Assembly: GCA_902802585.1 (NCBI GenBank) | Contig: CADCMR010000006.1 | Span: 1-64,000, forward strand | DNA from: an uncultured bacterium | GTDB taxonomy: Bacteria > Verrucomicrobiota > Lentisphaeria > Victivallales > UBA1829 | Length of the DNA: 64,000 nt | Direction: 5' to 3' | Notes under the pieces: generated by a model | Seen by the model: the letters and a program-made list of their open reading frames with translations, nothing else | Databases searched by the model: none | What the model was told of the DNA's origin: nothing | Program-made: the position numbers and the translations under genes | Part shown: positions 33,375 through 42,490 of the stretch, piece by piece | Layout: every line of letters starts with the position of its first letter | Position numbering within the stretch: the stretch's first letter is position 1

Positions 33375-35269
33375 AGCCGAAGGCAAAAGCCGCTAAAACC
33401 TCCTCCGGCATCCCGCCCGTACGCCGCCGGAACACCCTGTATTTCCCGGTCGTCCTCGCAATTCTAGCACTTGTCGCCGTTGTGCTCCGCATCGTCATGT
33501 CGGTCCAGGTCGTCAACACGGATCCCTTCGCGTACAATCCGCCGGACGTCACGGACATGGCAACGTACCACGCGCTTTCACGCGGCATCCTGAACGGCGT
33601 TTTCCCGGCGGAGTTTGTCTACCAGCCGTTCTATTATTCGGTCTTTCTCCCGGCGGTGAAATTCCTGCTCCGCTCCGAATACCTGGGCGTGGGCATCGCA
33701 CAGTCCGTCTGCGTCGGCGTCATCGTGTGGTTTGCGGGGCTCACCGGGGCGATGCTGAGGTCGCGCATGACCGGTCTCGTGGCGGCGGCACTGTGCGCGT
33801 TCTCCACGATGCTGTTTTTCTACGTGCCGTACGCGCTGATCGAGATCCAGCAGGCGATGTGGTTCACGCTGCTGCTGTATTTCACGCTGCGGGCGATGCG
33901 GACCGGGCGCGCGGGTTTCTTCGCGGCGGCGGGTTTGATCCTGTCGTTCGCGATCCTGTCGCGCGGCAATGCCTGGTGCTTCCTGCCCGCGCTGGGATTC
34001 GCGTACTGGACGGCTCTGCGCAGAAAACGCTTTCCCTCGCGCCGCAGAGCCGTTCTGGCGGCGGTTCTCTGTCTTGCCGCGATTCTGTTGCCCCAGGCGC
34101 CTTTTGCCGTCAGAAATACCCTTGCGACGCATTCGCTGTCCGGCCCCTCGACCGCTGGTCCCGCGGTCCTGACGCTCGGCAACAACCCGGAATCCGCGCC
34201 CGGCGGCCTCCCGATCCCGTATCCGCCGACCTACGACGAGTGGATGGACCACGAATCCGAGTATTCCATTCCGTGCCGCATCCTAGACTGGTTCCGCGCG
34301 GAGCCAATGGCGTTCCTTCAGCTCCAGGCGGAGAAGTTTTTCCTGTTCTTCGATTCGGGCGAAATCCCGAACAACATCCAGCTGGGCGTGAACGCAAAAG
34401 AAAGCGGCGTCTTCCGCTTGTTCGGCTTCGTTCATACCGGGTTTGTCATCGTCCTCGCGCTCGCCGGGTTCTTCCTGTATTTCCTCCGCCTGAAGTCGCA
34501 CCCCGGACGCCTTCTGCTGTATCTGTTCCTTTTCCTGTACGCGCTCGCTACCGTGGCGTTTTACGTGCTGGCGCGTTTCCGCGTGCCTGCCATCCCGTTC
34601 TTCGCGGTCGGCGCGGCGCTGTTCGTCATGGACTACATTCGGGCAGTGCTTGGCGGATGCGGGAACAGACGCCGGATCCTGTTGCGATTCTGTCCGGCGC
34701 TGCTCGCGGGCATTTGTTTCACGGTGTTTTTCTATCCGGTTTACAGGGATTCGTACGAACCCGGTCTGACGAAACTGACGCGGCCGGACGGCGTGCGGCT
34801 GGAGACGGCTTCAATACTGCTGGCACATGACAACGGTCCGAACTATCTCGACGGCTGGGCGGCGGCGAAGCTCGACGGCGCCGTGACGTTCACCAAGACG
34901 TTCTCACCCCATAATCTTGACCTGAGCAAATACGCGAAAGCATACGTGACGTTGTCATTTTTCACGGAACAGCCTCGAGAAATCGAGGTCGTCTGCAACG
35001 GCAAACGCGAAACCGTCAATCTGATTCCATACAATCTGTATCGTCTGCCGCTCATCCCGGTCCGACTCGGACCGTTCCCCGTGCCGGATGACCTGACGTT
35101 CACGTTCTCGTTCCCCGGGCTCGCGCCGGACCTGGTCGGACTTGCGGTCGATTTCCACCGCGACTACGGACGCACGACGTATCAGGGGAAAGTCTTCCCC
35201 GCGGAGGCGGTCGTAAGCATTGAACTTGAAAAGGACGCGCCGCCACAATCCGACGACGCGCCCAAATAA
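33371..35269 (+). CDS. GT39-like membrane glycosyltransferase
   Basis: 632 residues. A basic N-terminus (MKPKAKAAKTSSG) is followed by about eleven membrane helices and a C-terminal beta-rich periplasmic domain (about 470-632). The first loop MSVQVVNTDPFAYNPPDVTDMATYHALSRGI carries aspartates in the place of the GT-C catalytic site, and LLRSEYLGVGIAQSVCVG follows. The start at 33371 is fixed by ATGA overlap with ispD; an open frame further upstream is antisense or out-of-frame noise. It probably transfers a sugar from a polyprenyl carrier at the outer face of the inner membrane. Target unknown. Confidence 0.78.
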   Translation: MKPKAKAAKTSSGIPPVRRRNTLYFPVVLAILALVAVVLRIVMSVQVVNTDPFAYNPPDVTDMATYHALSRGILNGVFPAEFVYQPFYYSVFLPAVKFLLRSEYLGVGIAQSVCVGVIVWFAGLTGAMLRSRMTGLVAAALCAFSTMLFFYVPYALIEIQQAMWFTLLLYFTLRAMRTGRAGFFAAAGLILSFAILSRGNAWCFLPALGFAYWTALRRKRFPSRRRAVLAAVLCLAAILLPQAPFAVRNTLATHSLSGPSTAGPAVLTLGNNPESAPGGLPIPYPPTYDEWMDHESEYSIPCRILDWFRAEPMAFLQLQAEKFFLFFDSGEIPNNIQLGVNAKESGVFRLFGFVHTGFVIVLALAGFFLYFLRLKSHPGRLLLYLFLFLYALATVAFYVLARFRVPAIPFFAVGAALFVMDYIRAVLGGCGNRRRILLRFCPALLAGICFTVFFYPVYRDSYEPGLTKLTRPDGVRLETASILLAHDNGPNYLDGWAAAKLDGAVTFTKTFSPHNLDLSKYAKAYVTLSFFTEQPREIEVVCNGKRETVNLIPYNLYRLPLIPVRLGPFPVPDDLTFTFSFPGLAPDLVGLAVDFHRDYGRTTYQGKVFPAEAVVSIELEKDAPPQSDDAPK

Positions 35270-35277
35270 TCACCATC

Positions 35278-37572
35278 TCAGTTTTTCTCTTTCACGCACA
35301 TCACGTGGTACACGCCGTCGATGGTTTCGGCGCCCTCGGTGACGTGTTCGAATCCGGGGAACTCGGCGTCCCACGTTTCGAGCTGGCGCAGATACCGGAT
35401 CTGCGGGCAGTTTTCGTCGCCGAAGACCTCGCCGGACATCAGCATCGGGATCCCCGGCGGATACGGGATCACGGCGTTCGCCGCGACGCGTCCCGCGAGG
35501 CTGTGCGACGGGACAGCCTCCACGTCGCCAGTCACGATGCGGCGGTATGCTTCGCGCGGCGTGAGTTTCTGGCGCGGGAGCTCGTTGAACGCACGATCGA
35601 GCATGGCTTCAGGTGTCTTCTCGCGGATGTAGCGGAACATGCGTTCGGAGAGGGTGCGGACGCCGTCTTTGCCGTAGTGCCTGGGATGCGCGGCGGCGAG
35701 CTCGGGGAAGACCTCGGCGACGGGCGCGTTCGCCTCGTAGAGCCGTTTGAAGTTCAGGAGCGTGTTCAGGAGCGTGCCCCATTTGCCCTTCGTGATGCCC
35801 ATGGAGAAGAGGAACATGATTTGGAAATCCGTGGTGCGCGTGGGGACAATGCCCTCACGGTACAGGTAATACGACACGAGCGCCGCCGGAACGCCGTGTT
35901 CCTGAACAGTTCCGTCGTCGCCCATGCCGGGCGTGAGGATGCTGACCTTGATGGGGTCAAGCATGACCCAGTCTTCCTCAATACCGGAGAACCCGTGCCA
36001 TGCCGCGCCCTCCTCAATCCGCCAGCAGCGCTGGTCGGTCGCGAGGAGCTCGCGCGGCGCGTCGGCGAAGGCGTACGCGCGCCCGGTCTTCGGCTCCGTG
36101 ACCGTGTCGGCGTTCCACGGCCTGAAAAACCAGCTCCCGTCCTTTTCCGCCTGGCGGCAAATGCGCGCGAGCGCCTGCCGGAAGTCCACCGCCTCCTCAA
36201 TGACCTCCTGCGTGAGGGAGCGACCGCAGCGCGCCATCATGGCGGCGGAGATGTCGTTCGAGGCGCAGATGGCGTAGAGCGGCGAGGTGGTGGCATGGAG
36301 CATGTACGCCTGGTTGAAGCTTTCGAACGGGACAGGGCGGCGTCCCTCGCGGACGTGGATGTAGGACGCCTGCGAAAGGGCGTTCAGGAGCTTGTGCGTG
36401 GAGTGCGTGGCAAAGACGGTCGCGCCCTTGTGTCCGGCGGGATCGCCGCGCATGGCGAAATGGTCCGTGTACATGGGGTTGAAGCGCGCGTAGCCGTACC
36501 ACGCCTCGTCCATGTGGATCACGTCGACCGACTTGTCAAGCTCGGTCTCGACCTTCGCGCTGTTGTAGCAGAGGCCGTCGTAGGTGCAGTTCGTGACGAC
36601 CGCGTAGGCGGGACGCGCGCCCTTCGGCACAATCGTGCTGGCGGCGATCTTCGCGCAGATTGCGTTGGGCGTCATCTCCGGGCGCAGGATCGGACCGATG
36701 ATGCCGTAACGGTTGCGCGTCGGGACCATGTAGATCGGGGCCGCTCCGGTGAGGATAAGTCCCTGTTCGATGGACTTGTGGCAGTTGCGGTCGCAGACCG
36801 CCACGTCGGCGTCGGTCAGCATGCCCTGGATCACGGTGCGGTTGCTGCCGGAGGTGCCGACGACCACGGAGTACGACCGGTGCGCGCCGAACGTCTTCGC
36901 GGCGAGCGCCTCGCTCTTCTCGAACGCGCCCTCGTGATCGAGCAGGGACCCGATGCTGCCGCGTTCGATCCCGGTGTCCGTGCGGAAGAGGTTTTCGCCG
37001 TAGAAATCGAAGAATTTCTTGCCCTCGGGCGACTTGGTGAAGCCGACTCCGCCCTGGTGGCCGGGCGCCGCCCAGGAGTACTCGTGGCTGGACTCATTGT
37101 AATCCCAGATCGCCCGCATGAGCGGCGGGAGCAGGTTGTCGCGCCAGCGCCGGATCGCGGCTTCGATACGCCCGGCGATGAACCGCGGGCTGTCCTCGAA
37201 GATCCAGACGAACTCGTTGGCGAGCGCCATCAGGGATTCGCTGAGGTTGCGGCTGGTCGCGGCGCGATCGGCGAGCAGGAAGACCGGAACGCCCGCCTGA
37301 CGTTCCCGGACGTGCTTCAGGAAATCGAGCGTTCGGCGTTCGGCGGTCTTCCCGAACTCCATGTCGGTGGCGACGAGGAAAGCGTCGAGGTCCATGTTCG
37401 TGGCGGCGACCGGGAACGCCTCGCACACGCTCTGCGCGAACTGGACGGCGATGCTCCGGTCGGCGAGCGCGTCGGCGAGGCGCATGACGGCGTTGTGCAA
37501 TGTGGAATCGTTTTCGGAAACAATGTCCTCGACGACGAGGACCTGCCTGAGCTGCAGTTCGGACTTGTTCAT
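35278..37572 (-). CDS. adiA: Biodegradative arginine decarboxylase
   Basis: 764 residues, fold type I PLP enzyme. Residues about 1-140 form the wing/receiver-like domain. The PLP lysine is in ATHSTHKLLNALSQASYIHV. IHMDEAWYGYARF holds the cofactor aspartate. The C-terminal half (GIVPTRTTDFQIMFLFSMGI, NAVIPYPPGIPMLMSGE, GFEHVTEGAETIDGVYHVMC) closely follows AdiA rather than CadA or SpeC. It turns arginine into agmatine and CO2, consuming a proton. AGGAGGG precedes the ATG. The antiporter gene lies 39 bases upstream on the same strand, forming an acid-resistance pair. Confidence 0.93.
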   Translation of the reverse strand: MNKSELQLRQVLVVEDIVSENDSTLHNAVMRLADALADRSIAVQFAQSVCEAFPVAATNMDLDAFLVATDMEFGKTAERRTLDFLKHVRERQAGVPVFLLADRAATSRNLSESLMALANEFVWIFEDSPRFIAGRIEAAIRRWRDNLLPPLMRAIWDYNESSHEYSWAAPGHQGGVGFTKSPEGKKFFDFYGENLFRTDTGIERGSIGSLLDHEGAFEKSEALAAKTFGAHRSYSVVVGTSGSNRTVIQGMLTDADVAVCDRNCHKSIEQGLILTGAAPIYMVPTRNRYGIIGPILRPEMTPNAICAKIAASTIVPKGARPAYAVVTNCTYDGLCYNSAKVETELDKSVDVIHMDEAWYGYARFNPMYTDHFAMRGDPAGHKGATVFATHSTHKLLNALSQASYIHVREGRRPVPFESFNQAYMLHATTSPLYAICASNDISAAMMARCGRSLTQEVIEEAVDFRQALARICRQAEKDGSWFFRPWNADTVTEPKTGRAYAFADAPRELLATDQRCWRIEEGAAWHGFSGIEEDWVMLDPIKVSILTPGMGDDGTVQEHGVPAALVSYYLYREGIVPTRTTDFQIMFLFSMGITKGKWGTLLNTLLNFKRLYEANAPVAEVFPELAAAHPRHYGKDGVRTLSERMFRYIREKTPEAMLDRAFNELPRQKLTPREAYRRIVTGDVEAVPSHSLAGRVAANAVIPYPPGIPMLMSGEVFGDENCPQIRYLRQLETWDAEFPGFEHVTEGAETIDGVYHVMCVKEKN

Positions 37573-37611
37573 GGTATGTGCCCTCCTTTTTCGGCTTGGA
37601 TGAACGTGGTG

Positions 37612-39090
37612 TCAGATTTTGATCTTTCCGGTCGCGGCGAGCACGACGGCGATGATCGCGACGACGACCATGGCGATCGCGCACACGGCTTCCGTCGGCG
37701 TGAACGACGGCTTTTCCTTCAGTGCGCGGTCGGAGGCGTCCTCGCGTGCCTGGGCGCATGCGCGGATGTACACCGGGATGCCGAGCACGAGGAAGCAGAA
37801 CGCCATCAGCAGGTACGTCAGACCGGCGGCGTAGATCATCCAGAGCGCGTACAGCGTGCCGGCGACGCCGCAGAGCATCGCGAAGGGGCGTTTCACGGGC
37901 AGGTTGTTCGGGTATTCCCCGGTCATGCAGAGTTTCCACAGGTACGCCGTACACGCGAGGTAGGGCGGCAGGATCATCACGGATGTGACCGAGAGCATCG
38001 TGTTCCAGGCGTTGTTCTCGAAGTAGACGAAGACCATGGTGAGCTGCATGAGACCGCTGGTGACCCAGAGCGAGGCGGACGGGCTTTCGTGCGCGTTTTC
38101 GCGGCGGAAGAACCTCGGGAACGTACCGTCGAGCGCGGCGGCGTACGGGATCTGCGCGATCATGATCGTGAACGCCAGCCAGCTCGTCAGGAGCGCGACG
38201 ATCACGCCGAGGTTCATCACCCAGCCGCCCCACGAACCGACGACTTTCGCCAGGATCGGCGCGGTCGAAGGGTTCTGCAGCGCGGCAAGATGACCCTGCG
38301 ACATGTAGCCGAACGGCAGCATGGAGAGCAGGAAATAGATCGTGAGGCACGAGAAGAAGCCGAGCACGGTCGCCCGCCCGACGTCGCGCTGGCTTTTCGC
38401 CCGACCGGAGATCACTACGGCGCCCTCGATGCCGATGAACGCCCACAGCGTGACGAGCATGGTCGACTTGATCTGGGGCAGGATGCCGCCCAGCGGCTTG
38501 TCCGCGAGCGCCTTCGAGCACGCGCGCCCCCAGAAGTCGAACTTGAACGTGTCGAACCGGAAAACGAACAGCATCACGACGATGAAGAGGACGATCGGGA
38601 CGAGTTTGCAGACCGTGCCGACCACGTTCAGAAACGCCGCCTGCTTCACGCCGCGCAGCACGAGGAAGTTCATGAGCCAGATCACGCAGGAGCCGCCGAT
38701 GATCGACGGGATGTTGTTGCCGTGCGTGAACGTACCGGGGAAGAAATAGTCGAGCGCGTCCATCAGCAGTACGGCGTACGCCACGTTCCCGAAGACGTTG
38801 CAGAGCCAGTAGCACCATGCCATCTGGAATCCGGCGAACCTGCCGAACCCGAGGCGGGCGTAGGCGTAGATGCCGGCCGTGGCGTCCGGACGCGCGTCGG
38901 CGAGGATCCGGAACGTGTTGGCGAGGAAAAAGATGCCGACGCCGGTGATGATCCACGCGACCAGCACGGCTCCGGCGCCCGCCCCCTGCGACATGTTCTG
39001 CGGCAGGCTGAATATACCGCCGCCCACCATGGCGCTGACGACCAGCGCCGCCAACATCATCACGCCAAGTTTCTTCGATTGTTCTCCCAT
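37612..39090 (-). CDS. APC-family arginine antiporter (ArcD/AdiC-like)
   Basis: 492 residues and about twelve to thirteen membrane helices. The first helix carries the substrate-carboxylate loop VSAMVGGGIFSLPQNMS, and WAFIGIEGAVVISGRAK is the helix-6 segment of the arginine:ornithine/agmatine antiporters. Length and sequence are closer to ArcD than to the 445-residue AdiC. Placed directly before adiA it most likely exchanges outside arginine for inside agmatine. ATG 39090 is chosen for its GGGAGGGG site; an upstream TTG-type extension is less likely. Confidence 0.88.
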   Translation of the reverse strand: MGEQSKKLGVMMLAALVVSAMVGGGIFSLPQNMSQGAGAGAVLVAWIITGVGIFFLANTFRILADARPDATAGIYAYARLGFGRFAGFQMAWCYWLCNVFGNVAYAVLLMDALDYFFPGTFTHGNNIPSIIGGSCVIWLMNFLVLRGVKQAAFLNVVGTVCKLVPIVLFIVVMLFVFRFDTFKFDFWGRACSKALADKPLGGILPQIKSTMLVTLWAFIGIEGAVVISGRAKSQRDVGRATVLGFFSCLTIYFLLSMLPFGYMSQGHLAALQNPSTAPILAKVVGSWGGWVMNLGVIVALLTSWLAFTIMIAQIPYAAALDGTFPRFFRRENAHESPSASLWVTSGLMQLTMVFVYFENNAWNTMLSVTSVMILPPYLACTAYLWKLCMTGEYPNNLPVKRPFAMLCGVAGTLYALWMIYAAGLTYLLMAFCFLVLGIPVYIRACAQAREDASDRALKEKPSFTPTEAVCAIAMVVVAIIAVVLAATGKIKI

Positions 39091-39189
39091 AAAAGCCCCT
39101 CCCGGTTGTGTTTGTTTTTTTGAGCCGGGAAAGGACATGCGGACGCAATCGGATGCGGACGCCCCTCCCCGGAAGTCCGTTGTCAGATT

Positions 39190-39217
39190 AACATAACACG
39201 GTCCGGGAGAAAAGCAA
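39190..39217 (-). promoter_or_regulatory. Promoter of the antiporter-adiA unit
   Basis: Minus strand TTGCTT (39212-39217), 16-base spacer, TATGTT (39190-39195). Confidence 0.6.
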
Positions 39218-39274
39218 ATGGCGAAAAGGTCCGGCGGAACCCGAAAAAAAGCCCGGAATGACGGGAAAATGCGC

Positions 39275-39302
39275 TTGCTTTTTGGCGAAGATGATGTATA
39301 AT
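39275..39302 (+). promoter_or_regulatory. Promoter of mraY
   Basis: TTGCTT (39275-39280), 16-base spacer, TATAAT (39297-39302). Confidence 0.7.
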
Positions 39303-39371
39303 ATTCCGCATAAAATCAAGCACCCTGTTTTTTTCTAAATTTCATCCCACCCCCCATCCTCAGCCGCCGCC

Positions 39372-40469
39372 ATGCTCTATTACCTCGTCTCCCTCGTCCC
39401 CGACTTCGAAAAGACCCCCCTCCGCCTGTTCAACTACTTCACCTTCCGCGCCGCCGCCGCGCTCCTCACCGCCACGCTGCTGGGCATCCTGCTCGGCCCG
39501 CTGACGGTGCGCCTGCTGAAGAAGGCCGTTGCGCCGCCGCGCCTGGAGGGGATCGTGGAGGAGAAATTCATCGACCACTCGAAGGACAAGACGCCGAGCA
39601 TGGGCGGACTGCTGGTGGTGATGTGCATCATCTTGGCGACGCTGCTGTGGGGCGACCTCACGAACCGTCTGCTCCTGCTCTTCCTGTGCACGCTCACGGC
39701 GTTCAGCGCCATCGGGTTCGTCGACGACTTCACGAAGGTCAAAAGCAAGAAGGACGGCGTGTCCGCCAAGTACAAGCTCGTCTGCCAGTTCGCCGTCTCC
39801 ACCATGGCGATCCTGATTTATTCCCACCTCACGCCCGAGATTGCAAAGACGTTCTGCCAGCTCTACGTGCCGTTCATCAAGGAGCCGGTCTGGACCATGC
39901 CCTACTCCGTGGCGGTCGCATTCGCCGTGATCGTGCTGGTCGGCACGTCCAACGCCGTGAACCTGACGGACGGGAAGGACGGTCTCGCGACGGGCTGCAC
40001 GGTCTGGTGCATGCTGACGTACGCGCTGATCGCGTACCTGTGCACGAACTCAATCTTCGCCTCGCACCTGGACCTGCCGTTCATCCGCAACGGCGCCGAA
40101 ATCGTCGTGTTCGCCGCCGCGATCATCGGGGCGTGCGTCGGATTCCTGTGGCACAACTGCAAGCCCGCGTCCATGTTCATGGGCGACACCGGCAGCCTCG
40201 CGCTCGGCGGCATCATCGGGTTCATCTCCATCCTCGTGAACCAGGAACTCCTGCTCATCCTCGTGGGCGGGGTCTTCGTAATGGAGATCGTATCCGTCAT
40301 GATTCAGGTCCCGGTTTTCAGGCTGACCGGAAAGCGCATCTTCAAGTGCACCCCGATCCATCACCATTTCGAACAGCTCGGGTGGACGGAAACGCAGATC
40401 GTGACGCGGTTCTGGATCCTTGCGGGGCTCTTCGCGCTCGCCGGAGCCGCGACGATGAAACTGCGCTGA
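39372..40469 (+). CDS. mraY: Phospho-N-acetylmuramoyl-pentapeptide-transferase
   Basis: 365 residues, ten membrane helices. It attaches phospho-MurNAc-pentapeptide to undecaprenyl phosphate, making lipid I. Hallmarks are HSKDKTPSMGG, GFVDDFTKVKSKKDGVSAK (the DDxxK catalytic aspartates), NAVNLTDGKDGLATGC and the histidine triad region CTPIHHHFEQLGW. It stands alone with its own promoter, not in a mur/fts cluster. No ribosome site is evident before the ATG. A GC-rich hairpin (40492-40515) follows the stop. Confidence 0.96.
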   Translation: MLYYLVSLVPDFEKTPLRLFNYFTFRAAAALLTATLLGILLGPLTVRLLKKAVAPPRLEGIVEEKFIDHSKDKTPSMGGLLVVMCIILATLLWGDLTNRLLLLFLCTLTAFSAIGFVDDFTKVKSKKDGVSAKYKLVCQFAVSTMAILIYSHLTPEIAKTFCQLYVPFIKEPVWTMPYSVAVAFAVIVLVGTSNAVNLTDGKDGLATGCTVWCMLTYALIAYLCTNSIFASHLDLPFIRNGAEIVVFAAAIIGACVGFLWHNCKPASMFMGDTGSLALGGIIGFISILVNQELLLILVGGVFVMEIVSVMIQVPVFRLTGKRIFKCTPIHHHFEQLGWTETQIVTRFWILAGLFALAGAATMKLR

Positions 40470-40491
40470 GGGCGGCGGCGCCTCCTGCGGT

Positions 40492-40515
40492 TGTGCCGTG
40501 CTTCGCGACGGCACA
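40492..40515 (+). terminator. Hairpin after mraY
   Basis: TGTGCCGT / ACGGCACA stem with an 8-base loop; no T run, so termination strength is uncertain. Confidence 0.45.
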
Positions 40516-40533
40516 GGGAAAACAAATCAATCG

Positions 40534-40551
40534 GACCGTTTACAAACGGTC
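40534..40551 (-). terminator. Hairpin after the zinc-ribbon gene
   Basis: GACCGTTT / AAACGGTC stem with a 2-base centre. On the minus strand it is followed by GATTGATTTGTTTTC. Probable end of the long minus-strand operon. Confidence 0.55.
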
Positions 40552-40574
40552 AATCAAACAACGCCCGACGGTTT

Positions 40575-41003
40575 TTACTTTCCGAAATCCAAAATGGATT
40601 TCGAGGAAGAAGGGGACTGGTCTGGACGTTTTTCGTAGTCCGGACAGTCGTCCATCGGCTGAACCTCGCAGTGTTTGCGCGTGCAGATCACGGCAAAGGC
40701 GTTCACGAGCGAATGGGCGCAATCCCGGCAGAAACGGTGTTCCGACGGGGTGTCCATGTCCAGAATCGAAGTTTTCTTTTCTGCGGATTCATCGTTGCCG
40801 AACAGCGCGTCCAGCGCCTTGCGTCCGGCGGAAACCGGGGCGGAGTCTTCGGACTTCGGAGCGTCGGGAGCGCCCGCGTCCGCGCCGCAGACCGAGCAGA
40901 CCAGATGCTCGCCCTTCACGTCCCAGCCGTCGAGGATCTTTTCGAGCTTCGCGAACGCGGTGAAGCCGCAGGCGGGACAGGTGAACTGTTCGCCGGGTTT
41001 CAT
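40575..41003 (-). CDS. Small protein with two zinc-ribbon-like cysteine clusters
   Basis: 142 residues. The first cluster is split: FTCPACGF near residue 9 and LVCSVCGAD near 35. A linker rich in Pro, Ser and Asp follows. The second cluster is EHRFCRDCAHSLVNAFAVIC with TRKHCEVQPMDDCPDY, five cysteines and a histidine near 88-122. No catalytic domain is seen. The start overlaps the AI-2E-family stop as ATGA, so the two proteins are made together. It is the last gene of the long minus-strand operon. No named family is recognised; a metal-binding or nucleic-acid-binding role is possible. Confidence 0.75.
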   Translation of the reverse strand: MKPGEQFTCPACGFTAFAKLEKILDGWDVKGEHLVCSVCGADAGAPDAPKSEDSAPVSAGRKALDALFGNDESAEKKTSILDMDTPSEHRFCRDCAHSLVNAFAVICTRKHCEVQPMDDCPDYEKRPDQSPSSSKSILDFGK

Positions 41004-42484
41004 GCGCCGGGATCCGTGCTGCTCTGCGCCTGCATCGCCTTACGGCGTCTGCGGGCGTTCAAGGTCTGGTAGAAGAGCGGGACGAGGAGCTTCAGGAGGG
41101 CGGCGGCGGGCACGGCGAGGATCATGCCGGAGATTCCTGCGACGACCGCGCCGAGCAGGACCACGATGATCGTTTCCACGAGCGTCAGTCCGATCGCCTC
41201 GCCGACCAGCACGGGGTACAGCAGGAGCTGTTCCAGGATCACATGGATCAGCAGGTAAGCCAGCGAGATACCGATGATGGGCATCACGATGCCTTCCCGC
41301 GCGAAGATGATCGCCACGACAATGGACAGGATGGCGGCGAGCACGGGTCCGAGGAACGGCAGCAGGATCGTGGAGCCCGCGATGAGCGAGAGTACGGGCC
41401 AGAACGGGACGTTGAACGGGATGAAGAACAGCGCGTACAGGATCGTCTCCAGCACGATGATCCAGAAATAGCCGACCAGCCACGCCCGGAACATCTTGTA
41501 GATATGGTTGATAATGTGCGCGGCGCCGGTGCGTTCGTGTTCAGAGGCGTCCGGGAGCCAGCCGCTTTCGTAAATGCTGCTCACGGTCCATTCGCCGAGG
41601 TTCTGCCCGGAATCCGCGCTTCCGGCGGCGAAGAGCGCCATCCTGAGCAGGAAATAGTAGTAGAAGAACAGGAACATCACGAGGTCGAACGCGAATGTGC
41701 CAACCCAGCCCGTGATACGGAACGCGTTTTTGACCAGTTCGTTGCCCGCCTTGAGCGTGTATTTCGCGAAGTCGGCGTTGTGCTCCTCCATCGCCTCGGT
41801 GATCCGGTTCCGCAGGCGTTCGCGGACGTTCATGCCCTCTTCCTCTTTCGAGGGCGGGTCGAGGCGGTCCAGCAGTTCGCCGAGCTTCTGCTCCAGCTTC
41901 TCGACCGCGTGGTTGTTCTGCGCCCACTGGGACAGGGAATCGCCGGACATGGCGGCGAACGGGCGGATGAAATGAACGAGCGTCCAGGAAAGCAGGACGG
42001 TCACGATCACGACGAGGATGACCGCCAGGGCGGAGGACTGGGTCGCGATGCGGCGGCGTTCACCCTCGGAGAGCCCGCCGGGCTGTTCCGGCGGACACAC
42101 CTCCTCAGCCTCGGACGGCTGTGCCGATTCGTCGCCGAAACGGCGCGTGATGCGCTTACGGAAGGCGGTGAACGGGGCGGTCAGCCTCACGAGGAAGTCA
42201 TGCAGGCCGAGCATGCACTTCGTCCCGAAGAAACGGCGTTCGAGGAACTGCTCGAACTGGAACGTCAGAACGGCGGCCAGGATGCCGAAGAAAAGCGACT
42301 TGACGAAAACTGCGGCCAGTACAAACAGGACCAGGATCACGAAGACCGGGATGAACCCGTGCGCGGGCGCGACGAACGTGTCCGCCTTCGGACGGCGGAG
42401 GAACTTGCGCGCCCCGGAACCGGAAGAGACGGAAGCCGCCTGTTCCTCGGGCCGTGCCGCTGCCTTGTCCTGTTCGGCGTCCAT
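41000..42484 (-). CDS. AI-2E family transporter (YdiK/PerM-like)
   Basis: 494 residues, larger than the usual 350-400 because of an N-terminal extension and a long first loop with EEVCPPEQPGGLSEGERRR. The membrane core has the family signature in VPFWPVLSLIAGSTILLPFLGP and EQLLLYPVLVGEAIGLTLVE, and the C-terminal MILAVPAAALLKLLVPLF. Members include the proposed AI-2 exporter TqsA and Na+/H+ antiporters, so the name does not fix the substrate. It follows purM by six bases. Confidence 0.88.
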   Translation of the reverse strand: MDAEQDKAAARPEEQAASVSSGSGARKFLRRPKADTFVAPAHGFIPVFVILVLFVLAAVFVKSLFFGILAAVLTFQFEQFLERRFFGTKCMLGLHDFLVRLTAPFTAFRKRITRRFGDESAQPSEAEEVCPPEQPGGLSEGERRRIATQSSALAVILVVIVTVLLSWTLVHFIRPFAAMSGDSLSQWAQNNHAVEKLEQKLGELLDRLDPPSKEEEGMNVRERLRNRITEAMEEHNADFAKYTLKAGNELVKNAFRITGWVGTFAFDLVMFLFFYYYFLLRMALFAAGSADSGQNLGEWTVSSIYESGWLPDASEHERTGAAHIINHIYKMFRAWLVGYFWIIVLETILYALFFIPFNVPFWPVLSLIAGSTILLPFLGPVLAAILSIVVAIIFAREGIVMPIIGISLAYLLIHVILEQLLLYPVLVGEAIGLTLVETIIVVLLGAVVAGISGMILAVPAAALLKLLVPLFYQTLNARRRRKAMQAQSSTDPGA

Positions 42485-42490
42485 GCGCGC

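Noticed and set aside
35305-39123. A 1272-codon open frame on the plus strand opposite adiA and the antiporter
   Set aside because: It is produced by the high GC content of the opposite genes. Both minus-strand proteins have complete family motifs, and the plus-strand peptide has none.
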